Source: an uncultured Eubacteriales bacterium
GTDB lineage: Bacteria; Bacillota; Clostridia; Oscillospirales; Oscillospiraceae
Assembly (NCBI GenBank): GCA_900547405.1
Contig: URGL01000046.1
Location: 1 to 21,915, forward strand
DNA: 21,915 nt
Reading direction: 5' to 3'
In this document: piece after piece, positions 6,480 to 13,901 of the stretch
How the letters are laid out: the number at the start of each line of letters is the position of its first letter
Position numbering within the stretch: the first letter of the stretch is position 1
Made by a program: the position numbers and the translations under genes
Notes under the pieces: generated by a model
Database searches by the model: none
The model's input: the letters and a program-made list of their open reading frames with translations, nothing else
What the model was told of the DNA's origin: nothing

Positions 6480-8837
6480 TCAGCTCAGGCCCACCAGCGT
6501 GCCCAGCAGCCGGACCAGGAAGGCAACCACCCAGGCAATGGCGCACTGGAGAGCCACGGTGACGGCTGCCGCCTTGGCGGAGCCCATTTCGTGCTTTACG
6601 GTGGAGATGGCGGCCACACAGGGGGTATACAGCAGGGTGAACACCAGGAAGACCGTCGCGGTGAAGGGGCTGAACAGAGTGGTGATCCTGGAAGGATCTC
6701 CGCCCAGAAGCAGGGTCAGGGTAGACACCATGCTTTCCTTGGCGGTAAAGCCGGTGATGAGGGCAGTGGAAGCCCGCCAGTCACCGAAGCCCAGAGGCTT
6801 GAAGATAGGGGATATCAGGCTGCCCAGCAGAGCCAGCAGGCTGACCTCCGGGGTGGCGGCTACGTTCAGGCGGATGTCGAAGGTCTGCAGCACCCAGATG
6901 ATGACGGAGGCGGCAAAGATGATGGTGAAGGCCTTTTGCACAAAGCCCTTGGCCTTTTCCCAGATCAGCTGGCCCACGCTCTTGGCACTGGGCAGACGAT
7001 AGTTGGGCAGCTCCATCACGAAGGGCACCGGTTCTCCGGAGAAGGCGGTGTGCTTCAGGATCAGAGCGTACAGGATCCCGCAGAGGATGCCAAGCAAGTA
7101 CAGGCCGATCATAGCCAGAGGCTGTAGGCTTCTGGGGAAGAAAGCGGAGACCAGCATGGTATAGATGGGCAGCTTGGCGGAGCAACTCATAAAGGGTGTC
7201 AGCAGGATGGTCATCCTCCGGTCCCGTTCGCTGGACAGGGTCCGGGTGGCCATGACCGCCGGAACGGAGCAGCCGAAGCCGATGAGCATGGGCACGAAGC
7301 TCCGGCCGGAGAGACCCAGCTTCCGCAGGGGCCGGTCCATCACAAAGGCCACCCGGGCCATGTAGCCGGTGTCCTCCAGAATGGACAGGAAGAAGAACAG
7401 GGTCACAATGGTGGGCAGGAAGCTCAGAACGCTGCCCACACCGGCGCAGACACCGTTGACGACCAGATCGTGGACCACAGGGTTGATGTCCCAGGCGGTA
7501 AGCCCCAGGTCGATCAGATTTGTCACCCACTGGACCCCCAGCTCCATGAGACTGGAAAGGGCGCCGCCGATGAGACTAAAGGTCATGACGAAGACCAGGG
7601 CCATGATGCCTAAAAAGCAGGGGATGGCGGTATACTTGCCGGTGAGGATCCGGTCAATGTCCATGCTCCTCTTGTGTTCCTTGCTTTCGTGGGGCCGGAC
7701 TACGGTTTTCCGGCAAAGGGTCTCCAGGAAGCCGAAGCGCATGTTGGCCATGGCTGCTTCCCGGTCCAGGCCGGTTTCTTTTTCCATAATGTCCACCAGC
7801 TGGTCGAAAGCCGCCTGCTTTTCCGGGGCCAGGTTCAGCTTTTCGGCAATCAGCTGATCCTTTTCCACCAGTTTGGTGGTGGCGAAGCGGACGGGGAGCT
7901 GGGCCCTGCGGATGTCCGCCTCCAGGAGCATGGCGGCGGCATGGATGCAGCGGTGCACCGCACCCACCGGGTCCTTGGGGTCATCGCTTTCCACGCAGAA
8001 GTCCACCCGCTGGGGCTTGATGTCCCGCTGGGCTACAAACAGGGCGTGGTCGATGAGCTCATCGATGCCCTCATTTTTGGCGGCGGAAATGGGGACTACA
8101 GGAATGCCCAGAATCTCCTCCAGCTGATTGATGCGGACGGAGCCGCCGTTGGATCGGACCTCATCCATCATGTTCAGCGCCAGCACCATGGGGATCTCCA
8201 ACTCCATGAGCTGCATGGTCAGATACAGATTCCGCTCGATGTTGGTGGCATCCACAATGTTGATGATGCCGCTGGGATGGTCCTGCATCAGAAAGTCCCG
8301 GGTGACGATTTCCTCGTTGGAATAGGGGGACAGGGAATAGATGCCCGGCAGATCCGTGACGGTGGCTTCGGGATGGTTGCGGATGGTGCCGTCTTTCCGG
8401 TCTACGGTGACCCCGGGGAAATTGCCCACGTGCTGGTTGGCGCCGGTGAGCTGGTTGAAGAGGGTGGTTTTGCCGCAGTTCTGGTTGCCTGCCAGGGCAA
8501 AGGTCAGAGGGCCCTCCCGGACGACCGTCTCCTTGCCCCAGCTCTCGCCGACACCAGGGTGGGGGATGGGGGCAATCCGTCCCTCGGCAGGATGGGACTG
8601 CTCACCATCGATGTGGACATCTTCAATTTCAATATTTTTAGCCTCATCCAGCCGCAGTGTCAGCTCATACCCTCGCAGAGCGATCTGGATCGGGTCCCCC
8701 ATGGGGGCTACTTTTTGCAAAACGACTTCCGTTTTGGGCGTCAGGCCCATATCCAGCAGATGGTGCCGAAGGGCCCCGTTTCCGCCGACTGATGTGATCC
8801 AGGCTGATTGCCCCGGCCGAAGCTCATCCATGGTCAT
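6480..8837 (-). CDS. feoB: ferrous iron transporter, FeoA-FeoB fusion
   Basis: A 785-residue inner-membrane Fe(II) transporter. Residues about 1-75 are an SH3-like FeoA domain (LRPGQSAWI...LLDMGLTPKTEV...GDPIQIALRGYELTLR) fused ahead of FeoB. The G domain has G1 GNQNCGKTT (117-125), G3 DLPG (162-165) and G4 NMMD (222-225). The helical bundle and a membrane region with two Gate-type segments follow, including the FVPMLIGFGCSVPAVMATR segment and YTPCVAAISTVKHE near the end. The ATG at 8837 is preceded by GAGGTG at normal spacing; the second ATG two codons later is less well placed. It is the first gene of a two-gene operon with the small Cys-rich protein and has its own promoter at 8885-8913. 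Ferrous uptake fits an anaerobe. No separate feoA gene is present in the window. Confidence 0.96.
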   Translation of the reverse strand: MTMDELRPGQSAWITSVGGNGALRHHLLDMGLTPKTEVVLQKVAPMGDPIQIALRGYELTLRLDEAKNIEIEDVHIDGEQSHPAEGRIAPIPHPGVGESWGKETVVREGPLTFALAGNQNCGKTTLFNQLTGANQHVGNFPGVTVDRKDGTIRNHPEATVTDLPGIYSLSPYSNEEIVTRDFLMQDHPSGIINIVDATNIERNLYLTMQLMELEIPMVLALNMMDEVRSNGGSVRINQLEEILGIPVVPISAAKNEGIDELIDHALFVAQRDIKPQRVDFCVESDDPKDPVGAVHRCIHAAAMLLEADIRRAQLPVRFATTKLVEKDQLIAEKLNLAPEKQAAFDQLVDIMEKETGLDREAAMANMRFGFLETLCRKTVVRPHESKEHKRSMDIDRILTGKYTAIPCFLGIMALVFVMTFSLIGGALSSLMELGVQWVTNLIDLGLTAWDINPVVHDLVVNGVCAGVGSVLSFLPTIVTLFFFLSILEDTGYMARVAFVMDRPLRKLGLSGRSFVPMLIGFGCSVPAVMATRTLSSERDRRMTILLTPFMSCSAKLPIYTMLVSAFFPRSLQPLAMIGLYLLGILCGILYALILKHTAFSGEPVPFVMELPNYRLPSAKSVGQLIWEKAKGFVQKAFTIIFAASVIIWVLQTFDIRLNVAATPEVSLLALLGSLISPIFKPLGFGDWRASTALITGFTAKESMVSTLTLLLGGDPSRITTLFSPFTATVFLVFTLLYTPCVAAISTVKHEMGSAKAAAVTVALQCAIAWVVAFLVRLLGTLVGLS

Positions 8838-8884
8838 CTTTTTCTCACCTCATTGAAATCAAAAGCGAATGGTTGATATAAATT

Positions 8885-8913
8885 ATTATACCATCGGAAG
8901 AAAAGGTGTGCAA
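8885..8913 (-). promoter_or_regulatory. sigma-A promoter of feoAB operon
   Basis: On the minus strand: -35 TTGCAC (8908-8913), a 17-bp spacer and -10 TATAAT (8885-8890) with an upstream TGG extension. The leader to the ATG at 8837 is about 40 bases. No clear Fur box or DtxR-type box overlaps this promoter. Confidence 0.8.
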
Positions 8914-8993
8914 GATGTTAGCGATAGATAACTTTTTGAAAGGAAAAGGTAAGAACTGGTTCCCAATGACTTTTGATCATTTCAAAAACCCTC

Positions 8994-9022
8994 TTGACAG
9001 AATAGGTCTAACGTGCTAAACT
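8994..9022 (+). promoter_or_regulatory. sigma-A promoter of the lipoprotein-BlaI-M56 cassette
   Basis: -35 TTGACA (8994-8999), a 17-bp spacer and -10 TAAACT (9017-9022). Transcription would start near 9029. The spacer and -10 lie inside the first of two dyads, so a bound repressor would block polymerase. Confidence 0.72.
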
Positions 9023-9050
9023 TCAATCATAAGGTTTAGCTAGTTAGACC
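9005..9050. promoter_or_regulatory. paired 18-bp dyads, candidate repressor operators
   Basis: Two imperfect palindromes with the same half-site, GGTYTARC. Site 1 (9005-9022) is GGTCTAAC-GT-GCTAAACT. Site 2 (9033-9050) is GGTTTAGC-TA-GTTAGACC. They are arranged head to head, so the whole block also forms a hairpin with a perfect 14-bp outer stem (8999-9012 with 9043-9056) and a 7-bp inner stem (9015-9021 with 9034-9040). Site 1 covers the -10 and site 2 the start of the transcript. Two neighbouring dyads at the promoter are typical of BlaI/MecI-type control, and such a repressor is encoded in the same cassette. That link is inference. Confidence 0.65.
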
Positions 9051-9079
9051 TATTCTCGTTACAGAAAGAAGGAATCCCC

Positions 9080-9937
9080 ATGAAACGTACCCTAGCTCTG
9101 ATTTTGTGTCTGCTTCTGCTGACCGGCTGCGGGAAGCCGGCGGCAGCAGAGACCACCCAACCGGAAACCACCGCCCCGGAGACCACCCAGCCGGAGACCA
9201 CCTTGGCCCCGGAGACGGAGGCTGAAACAGAGGCCCCCACCACCGAGACCGTGGACGCGGTGGTGGTTACCCAGGCGGACCCGGTGATCACGGGACAGCA
9301 GAACACGGTGCATGTAGCCACCGTGGATGAATTCCTGAACGCCATCGCCCCGGACACGGAGATCGTGGTGGATGCCGCCCTGCTGGACCTGAGCCAGGCG
9401 GCAAACTACGGCAAATCCGGCGGAAAGTACTACCGCTGGGAGGACCCCTTCGACGGGCCGGAGCTGATCCTGCAGGACCTCAGCAATTTCACCATCCGGG
9501 GCTCCGGCCAGGAGCGGACCGATGGGGCCATCAGCGCTGTGCCCAGATATGCGGACGTTTTGACCTTTGAAAACTGCGCCAATATCTATGTGGCAAACCT
9601 TACCGTCGGCCACACCCAGGAGCCGGGCTACTGCATGGGCGGTGTGCTGCACTACATCAATTCTCAGAATATCCTGGTGGAAAACTGCGACCTCTACGGC
9701 TGCGGCACCATGGGCGTCAACGGGGACAACTCCCTGGATATCCAGGTGTACAACTGCTACATTCACGATTGCAGCGTCTCCGGCGTGGAGTTCACCGAGT
9801 GCAAGAACGTCCGGGTGGACAGCACCACCTTTGAGCGGCTGGGAACGGAAGAATTCAATTACGATGCCCCCATCTTCCGCATCTATGGAGGCAGCAACAT
9901 CACCCGGGACGGAGTAGAGGCGGTACCGTTCCAGTAA
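9080..9937 (+). CDS. lipoprotein with right-handed beta-helix domain
   Basis: A 285-residue exported lipoprotein. The signal peptide (1-16) ends in a lipobox LLTGC with the lipidated cysteine at C17. A Thr/Pro/Glu linker (about 20-60) with TTQPETT-like repeats would span the cell wall. From about 75 on there are short beta-strand repeats with regular Asn and Cys (FENCANIYVANLTVG, ILVENCDLYGCGTMGV, IQVYNCYIHDCSVSGV, VEFTECKNVRVDSTTF), as in parallel beta-helix proteins of the NosD/pectate-lyase-like kind. Binding or processing of a wall polysaccharide is possible, but no catalytic residues can be assigned. AAGGA lies 8 bases before the ATG. It is the first gene after the operator-bearing promoter, followed by blaI-like and M56 genes on the same strand, so it is likely the regulated output of that sensor pair. 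Confidence 0.82.
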   Translation: MKRTLALILCLLLLTGCGKPAAAETTQPETTAPETTQPETTLAPETEAETEAPTTETVDAVVVTQADPVITGQQNTVHVATVDEFLNAIAPDTEIVVDAALLDLSQAANYGKSGGKYYRWEDPFDGPELILQDLSNFTIRGSGQERTDGAISAVPRYADVLTFENCANIYVANLTVGHTQEPGYCMGGVLHYINSQNILVENCDLYGCGTMGVNGDNSLDIQVYNCYIHDCSVSGVEFTECKNVRVDSTTFERLGTEEFNYDAPIFRIYGGSNITRDGVEAVPFQ

Positions 9938-9940
9938 AAC

Positions 9941-10062
9941 ACCCTCTCCTGGGAGAGGGTGGACCGGGCGCAGCCCGGGACGGGTGTGGGGCGGCAAGCA
10001 GACCTGCCTGGTACCGCCCCTCATCCGCCGCCTGGAGGCGGCACCTTCCCCCAGGGGAAGGT
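9941..10062. repeat. folded interspersed repeat (MITE-like), full copy
   Basis: A 122-bp symmetrical element that fills the gap between the lipoprotein and the blaI-like gene. Each end is a 20-nt hairpin (9941-9960 and 10043-10062) with 8-bp stems ACCCTCTC/GAGAGGGT and ACCTTCCC/GGGAAGGT. Inside these are second hairpins CCGGGC/GCCCGG (9964-9978) and GCCGCC/GGCGGC (10027-10042). A central stem of about 14 bp with one mismatch pairs 9981-9994 with 10014-10027. The left half recurs at 21864-21915. No open reading frame or transposase is inside. Being within the cassette transcript, it would also fold in the mRNA. Confidence 0.85.
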
Positions 10063-10080
10063 AAGAAAGGAGAAAATGTT

Positions 10081-10446
10081 ATGGAAACCCCGAAAGTCTT
10101 TGAAAGCGAATATCGGTTCTGCCTCCTATTGTGGGAGGTTGAGCCCATCAACTCCACGGCGCTGGTAAAGCTCTGCAAAGAGAAGCTGGACTGGTCCAAG
10201 GCCACCACCTACACGGTGATCCGCCGCCTGACAGACCGGGGCATTGTGCAGAACGAGAACACCATGGTCTCCACCTTGGTCACCAAGGAGGAGGTCCAGC
10301 GCTCCCGCATCGATGAGATGGTGAAGGAGACCTTCCAGGGCAGTGTCCCCGCCTTCATCGCCGCCTTTTCCAAGACGAAGAAGCTTCAAAAAGAGGAGAT
10401 CGACCAGCTGCGCCAGCTGATCGACAGCTACCCGGAGGACGAATGA
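10081..10446 (+). CDS. BlaI/MecI/CopY-family transcriptional repressor
   Basis: A 121-residue winged-helix protein of the penicillinase-repressor family. The N-terminal part matches the family layout: an opening ESEYRFCLLLWEVEPINSTALVKLC (about 8-32), a recognition-helix region WSKATTYTVIRRLTDRGIV (38-56) and a wing with VTKEEVQ. The C-terminal helices (about 75-118) would dimerise. In known members a partner M56 protease triggers cleavage of the repressor to lift repression, and such a protease is the next gene, overlapping by 4 bases. The ATG is preceded by AGGAG at good spacing directly after the repeat element. It probably binds the dyads at 9005-9050. Nothing suggests beta-lactam resistance, since no beta-lactamase is nearby. 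Confidence 0.87.
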   Translation: METPKVFESEYRFCLLLWEVEPINSTALVKLCKEKLDWSKATTYTVIRRLTDRGIVQNENTMVSTLVTKEEVQRSRIDEMVKETFQGSVPAFIAAFSKTKKLQKEEIDQLRQLIDSYPEDE

Positions 10447-13139
10447 TGGAAAAACTGCTCCAGAATCTCTTGACCGTCGATCTCCACGGCAGCATTGTGA
10501 TTTTGGCGGTGCTGCTTCTCCGGGCGGTCCTTCGGAAAACGCCCAAAAAGTACATCTGTTTCCTGTGGATGCTGGCGGGCCTCCGGCTTCTGCTGCCCGT
10601 TCCTCTGGTCAGCAGCTTGAGCTTGCAGCCCCTGAGCCTGAATATGCCCAGCTTTGGCAGATTCCTGCCGGTGATTGCCGTTGCCTACGGCCTGCTGGCA
10701 CTGATCATTCTGAGCTACAGCCTGATTTCCTACCTGAAACTCAGAGCCCAGGTGGCTGACGCGGTGAAAATCCGAGGCGGCTGGGAGTCGGACAAAATCG
10801 AGACCGCCTTCGTTCTGGGCTTTCTGAAGCCGAAGATCTATATCCCCGCCGGGATGACCGAGGACCAGCGCCGCCAGATCCTGGCTCACGAGCGGACCCA
10901 CCTGGATAAGGGGGACCACTGGATCAAGCTCATTGGGTTTCTGGCCCTGGCCCTCCACTGGTACAACCCCCTGGTGTGGCTGGCCTACGCCCTGCTCTGC
11001 CGGGATATGGAGATGGCCTGTGACGAGCGGGTGGTCCGGTTCATGGAGCCAGCAGAGCGGAAGGCTTATTCTTCCGCCTTGCTGGAGTGCAGCACAAAGA
11101 ACGTCCACTATGCCGCCTGTCCCGTGGCCTTTGGGGAGGTCAGCGTGAAATACCGCATCCTCTCCATTCTCAATTACCGCAAGCCCAGCTTCTGGGTGAG
11201 CCTGCTGGGAGTCATTGCCGTGGTGTTCGTGGCCTTGTGCCTGGGCACCAACCGGGCGGCCCCGCCGGAGGACCCGGAAGCCCCCCTCATTGAAAGCAGC
11301 CGGGAGACTCCGGAGACCTTCACTCCGGCGGTAACGCCGGAACTGCCGGAAAATCCGGACTGGGGCGTAACGCCCCGTGTGGACGGCCTGACCCCCACCG
11401 GCGGGCGAATGGTCATTGCCGTGGAGGAACGGTTCTGCCAGCAGTCCGAGACCATGGAGATCCGGGATTCCTCCCTGGAAGTCTGGAAGGACACCGCCTG
11501 GGAGGAGGTCCCCAGCCTGTCGGATCAGCGGGAGGTGCTGAAGCGCAGCATGGGCTTCGCCCAGTCCCGGGCCCAGAGCAAAACCTATCTGCGGGAGGAC
11601 ATGGACTGGACACTGAACTACGGTTCTCTTCCCGCCGGAGACTACCGGATCAAGATGACCATCGCCGGGGACAGCCAGTCCGGCACCTTCTATACCCCCT
11701 TCCATATCTACCGGGAGGCCCTGCCCAGTCAGGAGGAGGCGGCTCTGAGCCGCTGCGAAAAGGCCCTCCAGGCCCTGAAATCGAACAGCTACTCCGTACT
11801 GATCCGGGAGAAAAACGACTACAATGACAGCCTGTCTCCCAGAATGCGCATTACCGTCGATGGCGGCAGCTACCGGATCGACTACTACGCCGGGGAATTC
11901 CTGGCCTCCAGCTATACGGGGACCCAGTTTTATTCCACGGTCCAGGACTGGGATCGGGACTTTTCCCTGAACCAGAACCGGAAATTCCTCTTCCCGGAGG
12001 GCACCTCCAAGATCGAGCAGGACGAGATTTCCTTCTGCTCCGTCTGGACGGACACCCGGGGCACCGCCTACCAGGGCACGGACAGCTATCGGTTTGACGA
12101 GAAGGGGAATCTCTGCTTTGCGGACCGGCTGGTGACCACTATGGATGGCACCGTAGTATCCCACAAGCAGATGGAGTTCGTCAAAGACGCAGCTTGGAAC
12201 TATATTCAGGAGGCGGGAAGCTACAACTACAACAGCAACACCGGCGGCTTCGGCGAATCCCCCTGGAATATCTGGCTCCGGGTGGACGACGACCGGCTGA
12301 GCCCCAACGGCGGCGATGTCTGGACAGCCTGGGAGGGTGCTGGCGTCAGCGACTACTATATCGACAACTGCTTCTGGCTGGAGAAAAAGAAGGACGGCGG
12401 CTGGGAGCGGCTCCTTGGAGAGAATGTGACGGCACCCTTTGTCCCGGAATTCCGGAAGCTTTCCAGCACCACACAGACCCAGTATATCGACTGGTCCGGC
12501 ACCTACGGTTCCTTGAGCGCCGGAGTCTACCGCATGGGAGCCAGGTTCTTCCACGGGGAGGAGAGCATGATCCAGTATTCCGAGTTCTCCATCCGGCCTA
12601 CCGGCGGCATCTTCGGCACCGGCGGCCAGGAGGCCATGGCCCGGGTGGACGCTGCCATTGAACAATTGAAGGCGGGCAGCTACCATACGGTGGAGCTGAA
12701 TTCCGACCCCAGCCTTTCAGATGAGGCCTGGGTGCTCCAGGAGTATTGGCAGTGCGGCAGGGAGCTGGCTGTGGACTTCTACAACAAAGCCGGTGCCTAC
12801 AGCCACAGCGTTGTGGAGCAGCTGGGGGATGCCATTATGGACGACTGGTACCGGTATTCCACCTCCTTTGTGGACGGGGACCCCTACTCCAGCGTCTACT
12901 TCCCGGAGGGAAACAGCGTCATTTCCGAGGAGGAAATCACCTTCTATTTCTCCTACAGCAGCACCGCCGGAGACGACCCCTGTATGAAATATACCTACCG
13001 CTTCGACGACCAGGGCCGGATCATTGAGGTCTGCAAGGTCTATTCCGGACTTACATGGGGCGGCTTCGTAAGCCGCTTCCTGGTGGATTACCTGCCGGAG
13101 GACCAGATCCAAGCCCACATCGATTCCGTCAGGAGATAG
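10443..13139 (+). CDS. BlaR1-like M56 membrane metalloprotease with duplicated ectodomain
   Basis: An 898-residue membrane protein. The N-terminal part has several hydrophobic segments (about 15-30, 38-58, 74-98, 160-186) and the zinc protease motif HERTH (149-153), with a downstream DMEMACDERV (188-197) typical of peptidase family M56. A further membrane segment (about 249-267) leads to an outside region of about 630 residues. BlaR1 and MecR1 carry a penicillin-binding sensor there. Here it is two tandem units about 295 residues apart, each with an Ig-like YGSLxAGxYR motif (392-401 and 688-697) and a later FPEG...DEISF or EEITF...YRFD block (about 517-552 and 819-855). It starts with ATG ATG; GGAGG lies 4 bases before the first and 7 before the second (10446), so the real start may be 10446. 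It probably senses an envelope signal and releases the BlaI-like repressor. Confidence 0.87.
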   Translation: MMEKLLQNLLTVDLHGSIVILAVLLLRAVLRKTPKKYICFLWMLAGLRLLLPVPLVSSLSLQPLSLNMPSFGRFLPVIAVAYGLLALIILSYSLISYLKLRAQVADAVKIRGGWESDKIETAFVLGFLKPKIYIPAGMTEDQRRQILAHERTHLDKGDHWIKLIGFLALALHWYNPLVWLAYALLCRDMEMACDERVVRFMEPAERKAYSSALLECSTKNVHYAACPVAFGEVSVKYRILSILNYRKPSFWVSLLGVIAVVFVALCLGTNRAAPPEDPEAPLIESSRETPETFTPAVTPELPENPDWGVTPRVDGLTPTGGRMVIAVEERFCQQSETMEIRDSSLEVWKDTAWEEVPSLSDQREVLKRSMGFAQSRAQSKTYLREDMDWTLNYGSLPAGDYRIKMTIAGDSQSGTFYTPFHIYREALPSQEEAALSRCEKALQALKSNSYSVLIREKNDYNDSLSPRMRITVDGGSYRIDYYAGEFLASSYTGTQFYSTVQDWDRDFSLNQNRKFLFPEGTSKIEQDEISFCSVWTDTRGTAYQGTDSYRFDEKGNLCFADRLVTTMDGTVVSHKQMEFVKDAAWNYIQEAGSYNYNSNTGGFGESPWNIWLRVDDDRLSPNGGDVWTAWEGAGVSDYYIDNCFWLEKKKDGGWERLLGENVTAPFVPEFRKLSSTTQTQYIDWSGTYGSLSAGVYRMGARFFHGEESMIQYSEFSIRPTGGIFGTGGQEAMARVDAAIEQLKAGSYHTVELNSDPSLSDEAWVLQEYWQCGRELAVDFYNKAGAYSHSVVEQLGDAIMDDWYRYSTSFVDGDPYSSVYFPEGNSVISEEEITFYFSYSSTAGDDPCMKYTYRFDDQGRIIEVCKVYSGLTWGGFVSRFLVDYLPEDQIQAHIDSVRR

Positions 13140-13155
13140 GGACAAAATAGGAGGA

Positions 13156-13199
13156 AAGCCTCGGAGAAGCGGCCACCGGCCACTTCCCGGGGCTTTTTT
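13156..13199 (+). terminator. rho-independent terminator after M56 gene
   Basis: A long hairpin begins AAGCCTCGG and closes with GGGGCTT. An inner GGCC/GGCC stem sits around a 3-nt loop, with one bulge and one mismatch, and a run of six T follows (13194-13199). It ends the lipoprotein-repressor-protease cassette just before the tetR promoter. Confidence 0.85.
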
Positions 13200-13213
13200 C
13201 AGGCAGACGAGGG

Positions 13214-13241
13214 TTGACATTTTCGGAAAAGAGCGTATAAT
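13214..13241 (+). promoter_or_regulatory. sigma-A promoter of tetR-dehydrogenase operon
   Basis: Perfect -35 TTGACA (13214-13219), a 16-bp spacer and perfect -10 TATAAT (13236-13241). The predicted start near 13248 coincides with the edge of the palindromic operator. A promoter this strong is expected to be held down by a repressor. Confidence 0.87.
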
Positions 13242-13248
13242 CTGTTTT

Positions 13249-13263
13249 AGCACACTGTGTGCT
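13249..13263. promoter_or_regulatory. TetR-type operator, copy 1
   Basis: The perfect 15-bp palindrome AGCACACTGTGTGCT (arms AGCACAC/GTGTGCT around a central T) lies over the predicted transcription start. An identical copy occurs at 13871-13885. The position fits autorepression by the TetR-family protein encoded immediately downstream. Confidence 0.82.
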
Positions 13264-13284
13264 GAAAACGGGAGGTGAAAAATC

Positions 13285-13851
13285 GTGGAGCTGATCCAGG
13301 ATGCGCTGTGTGAGCAGATCGTTTCCGCCGCCGAGAGGCTGGCCCAGGGAAAGGACCCGGGGAAGCTGACGGTGCGGGACATTCTGAAAGAAATGGGAAT
13401 TACCAACCGGGTGTTTTACAACCGGTTTCACAGTATCGAGGAGGTCCTGTCGATTTTGTATGTCAGGTCCGTTTCGGCTGTGCGGAAGAGCCTGTCCATC
13501 CCTTGGGACGGAACAACCGGCTTCGAGGACCATGTGCGCGCCGTGGCGGTCAGGACCCTGGAACTGACCTACGACAGCAGGGGAAATCTGTGCCGTTATG
13601 TGTTTGAGGCGGACAGTCTCAGCTCCTCTAATTTTCATTGGTGGTCCACGGAGATCAAAAAGCTGATCGCCGAGGGGGAGAGAATCGGCTATTTCCGGGA
13701 AGAGCTGGATGAGGATGCGGTCAGCTACTCCATCTGGTGCTTTATCCGGGGGTTTGCCGCAGATGCCATTGCCAGAAAACTGCCCAGGGAAACCGCCGTG
13801 AATCAATTTGCCTATGGCTTTGGCTGCTTTTTGAAGGGCCTGAGAGCCTGA
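13285..13851 (+). CDS. TetR/AcrR-family transcriptional regulator
   Basis: A 188-residue regulator. The N-terminal helix-turn-helix is clear: LTVRDILKEMGITNRVFYNRF (about 28-48), preceded by the amphipathic first helix IVSAAERLAQG. The C-terminal two thirds is the helical ligand-binding and dimerisation part, which does not reveal the ligand. The GTG start at 13285 follows GGAGG at 9 bases; there is no better ATG. It sits at the head of an operon with an alcohol and an aldehyde dehydrogenase and between two identical palindromes, so it most likely represses itself and the dehydrogenases. The effector may be the aldehyde or alcohol substrate; this is inference. Confidence 0.9.
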   Translation: MELIQDALCEQIVSAAERLAQGKDPGKLTVRDILKEMGITNRVFYNRFHSIEEVLSILYVRSVSAVRKSLSIPWDGTTGFEDHVRAVAVRTLELTYDSRGNLCRYVFEADSLSSSNFHWWSTEIKKLIAEGERIGYFREELDEDAVSYSIWCFIRGFAADAIARKLPRETAVNQFAYGFGCFLKGLRA

Positions 13852-13870
13852 GGGGCGGGATCATGATTAC

Positions 13871-13885
13871 AGCACACTGTGTGCT
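13871..13885. promoter_or_regulatory. TetR-type operator, copy 2
   Basis: An exact second copy of AGCACACTGTGTGCT in the 50-bp gap between the tetR stop and the dehydrogenase ATG. No convincing -35/-10 pair lies here. It may act as a roadblock, as a second site for cooperative binding with the copy 622 bp upstream, or over a weak unseen promoter. Confidence 0.8.
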
Positions 13886-13901
13886 GGGAAGGAAAGAAAC
13901 C

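Noticed and set aside
7674..8792. 372-residue plus-strand frame opposite feoB
   Set aside because: It is a shadow of the FeoB G-domain coding region, with no start signal and no domain.
9005..9050. DtxR/IdeR iron box controlling feoAB
   Set aside because: The dyads differ from the AGGTTAG-S-CTAACCT pattern in spacing and lie about 90 bp from the feoAB promoter, but directly on the lipoprotein promoter. Kept only as an alternative.
9941..10062. Insertion sequence remnant with transposase
   Set aside because: There is no coding sequence inside, and the length and structure fit a non-autonomous repeat. No clear target duplication was found at the ends.
10428..12686. 752-residue open frame on the minus strand
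   Set aside because: It lies entirely opposite the M56 protease gene. It lacks a ribosome site and has the low-complexity Gly/Val/His/Gln-rich composition of antisense frames in GC-rich DNA.
13737..13901. Extended start of the alcohol dehydrogenase inside tetR
   Set aside because: The extension overlaps tetR and would translate through the operator. The ATG at 13902 has a better ribosome site and gives the normal family N-terminus.
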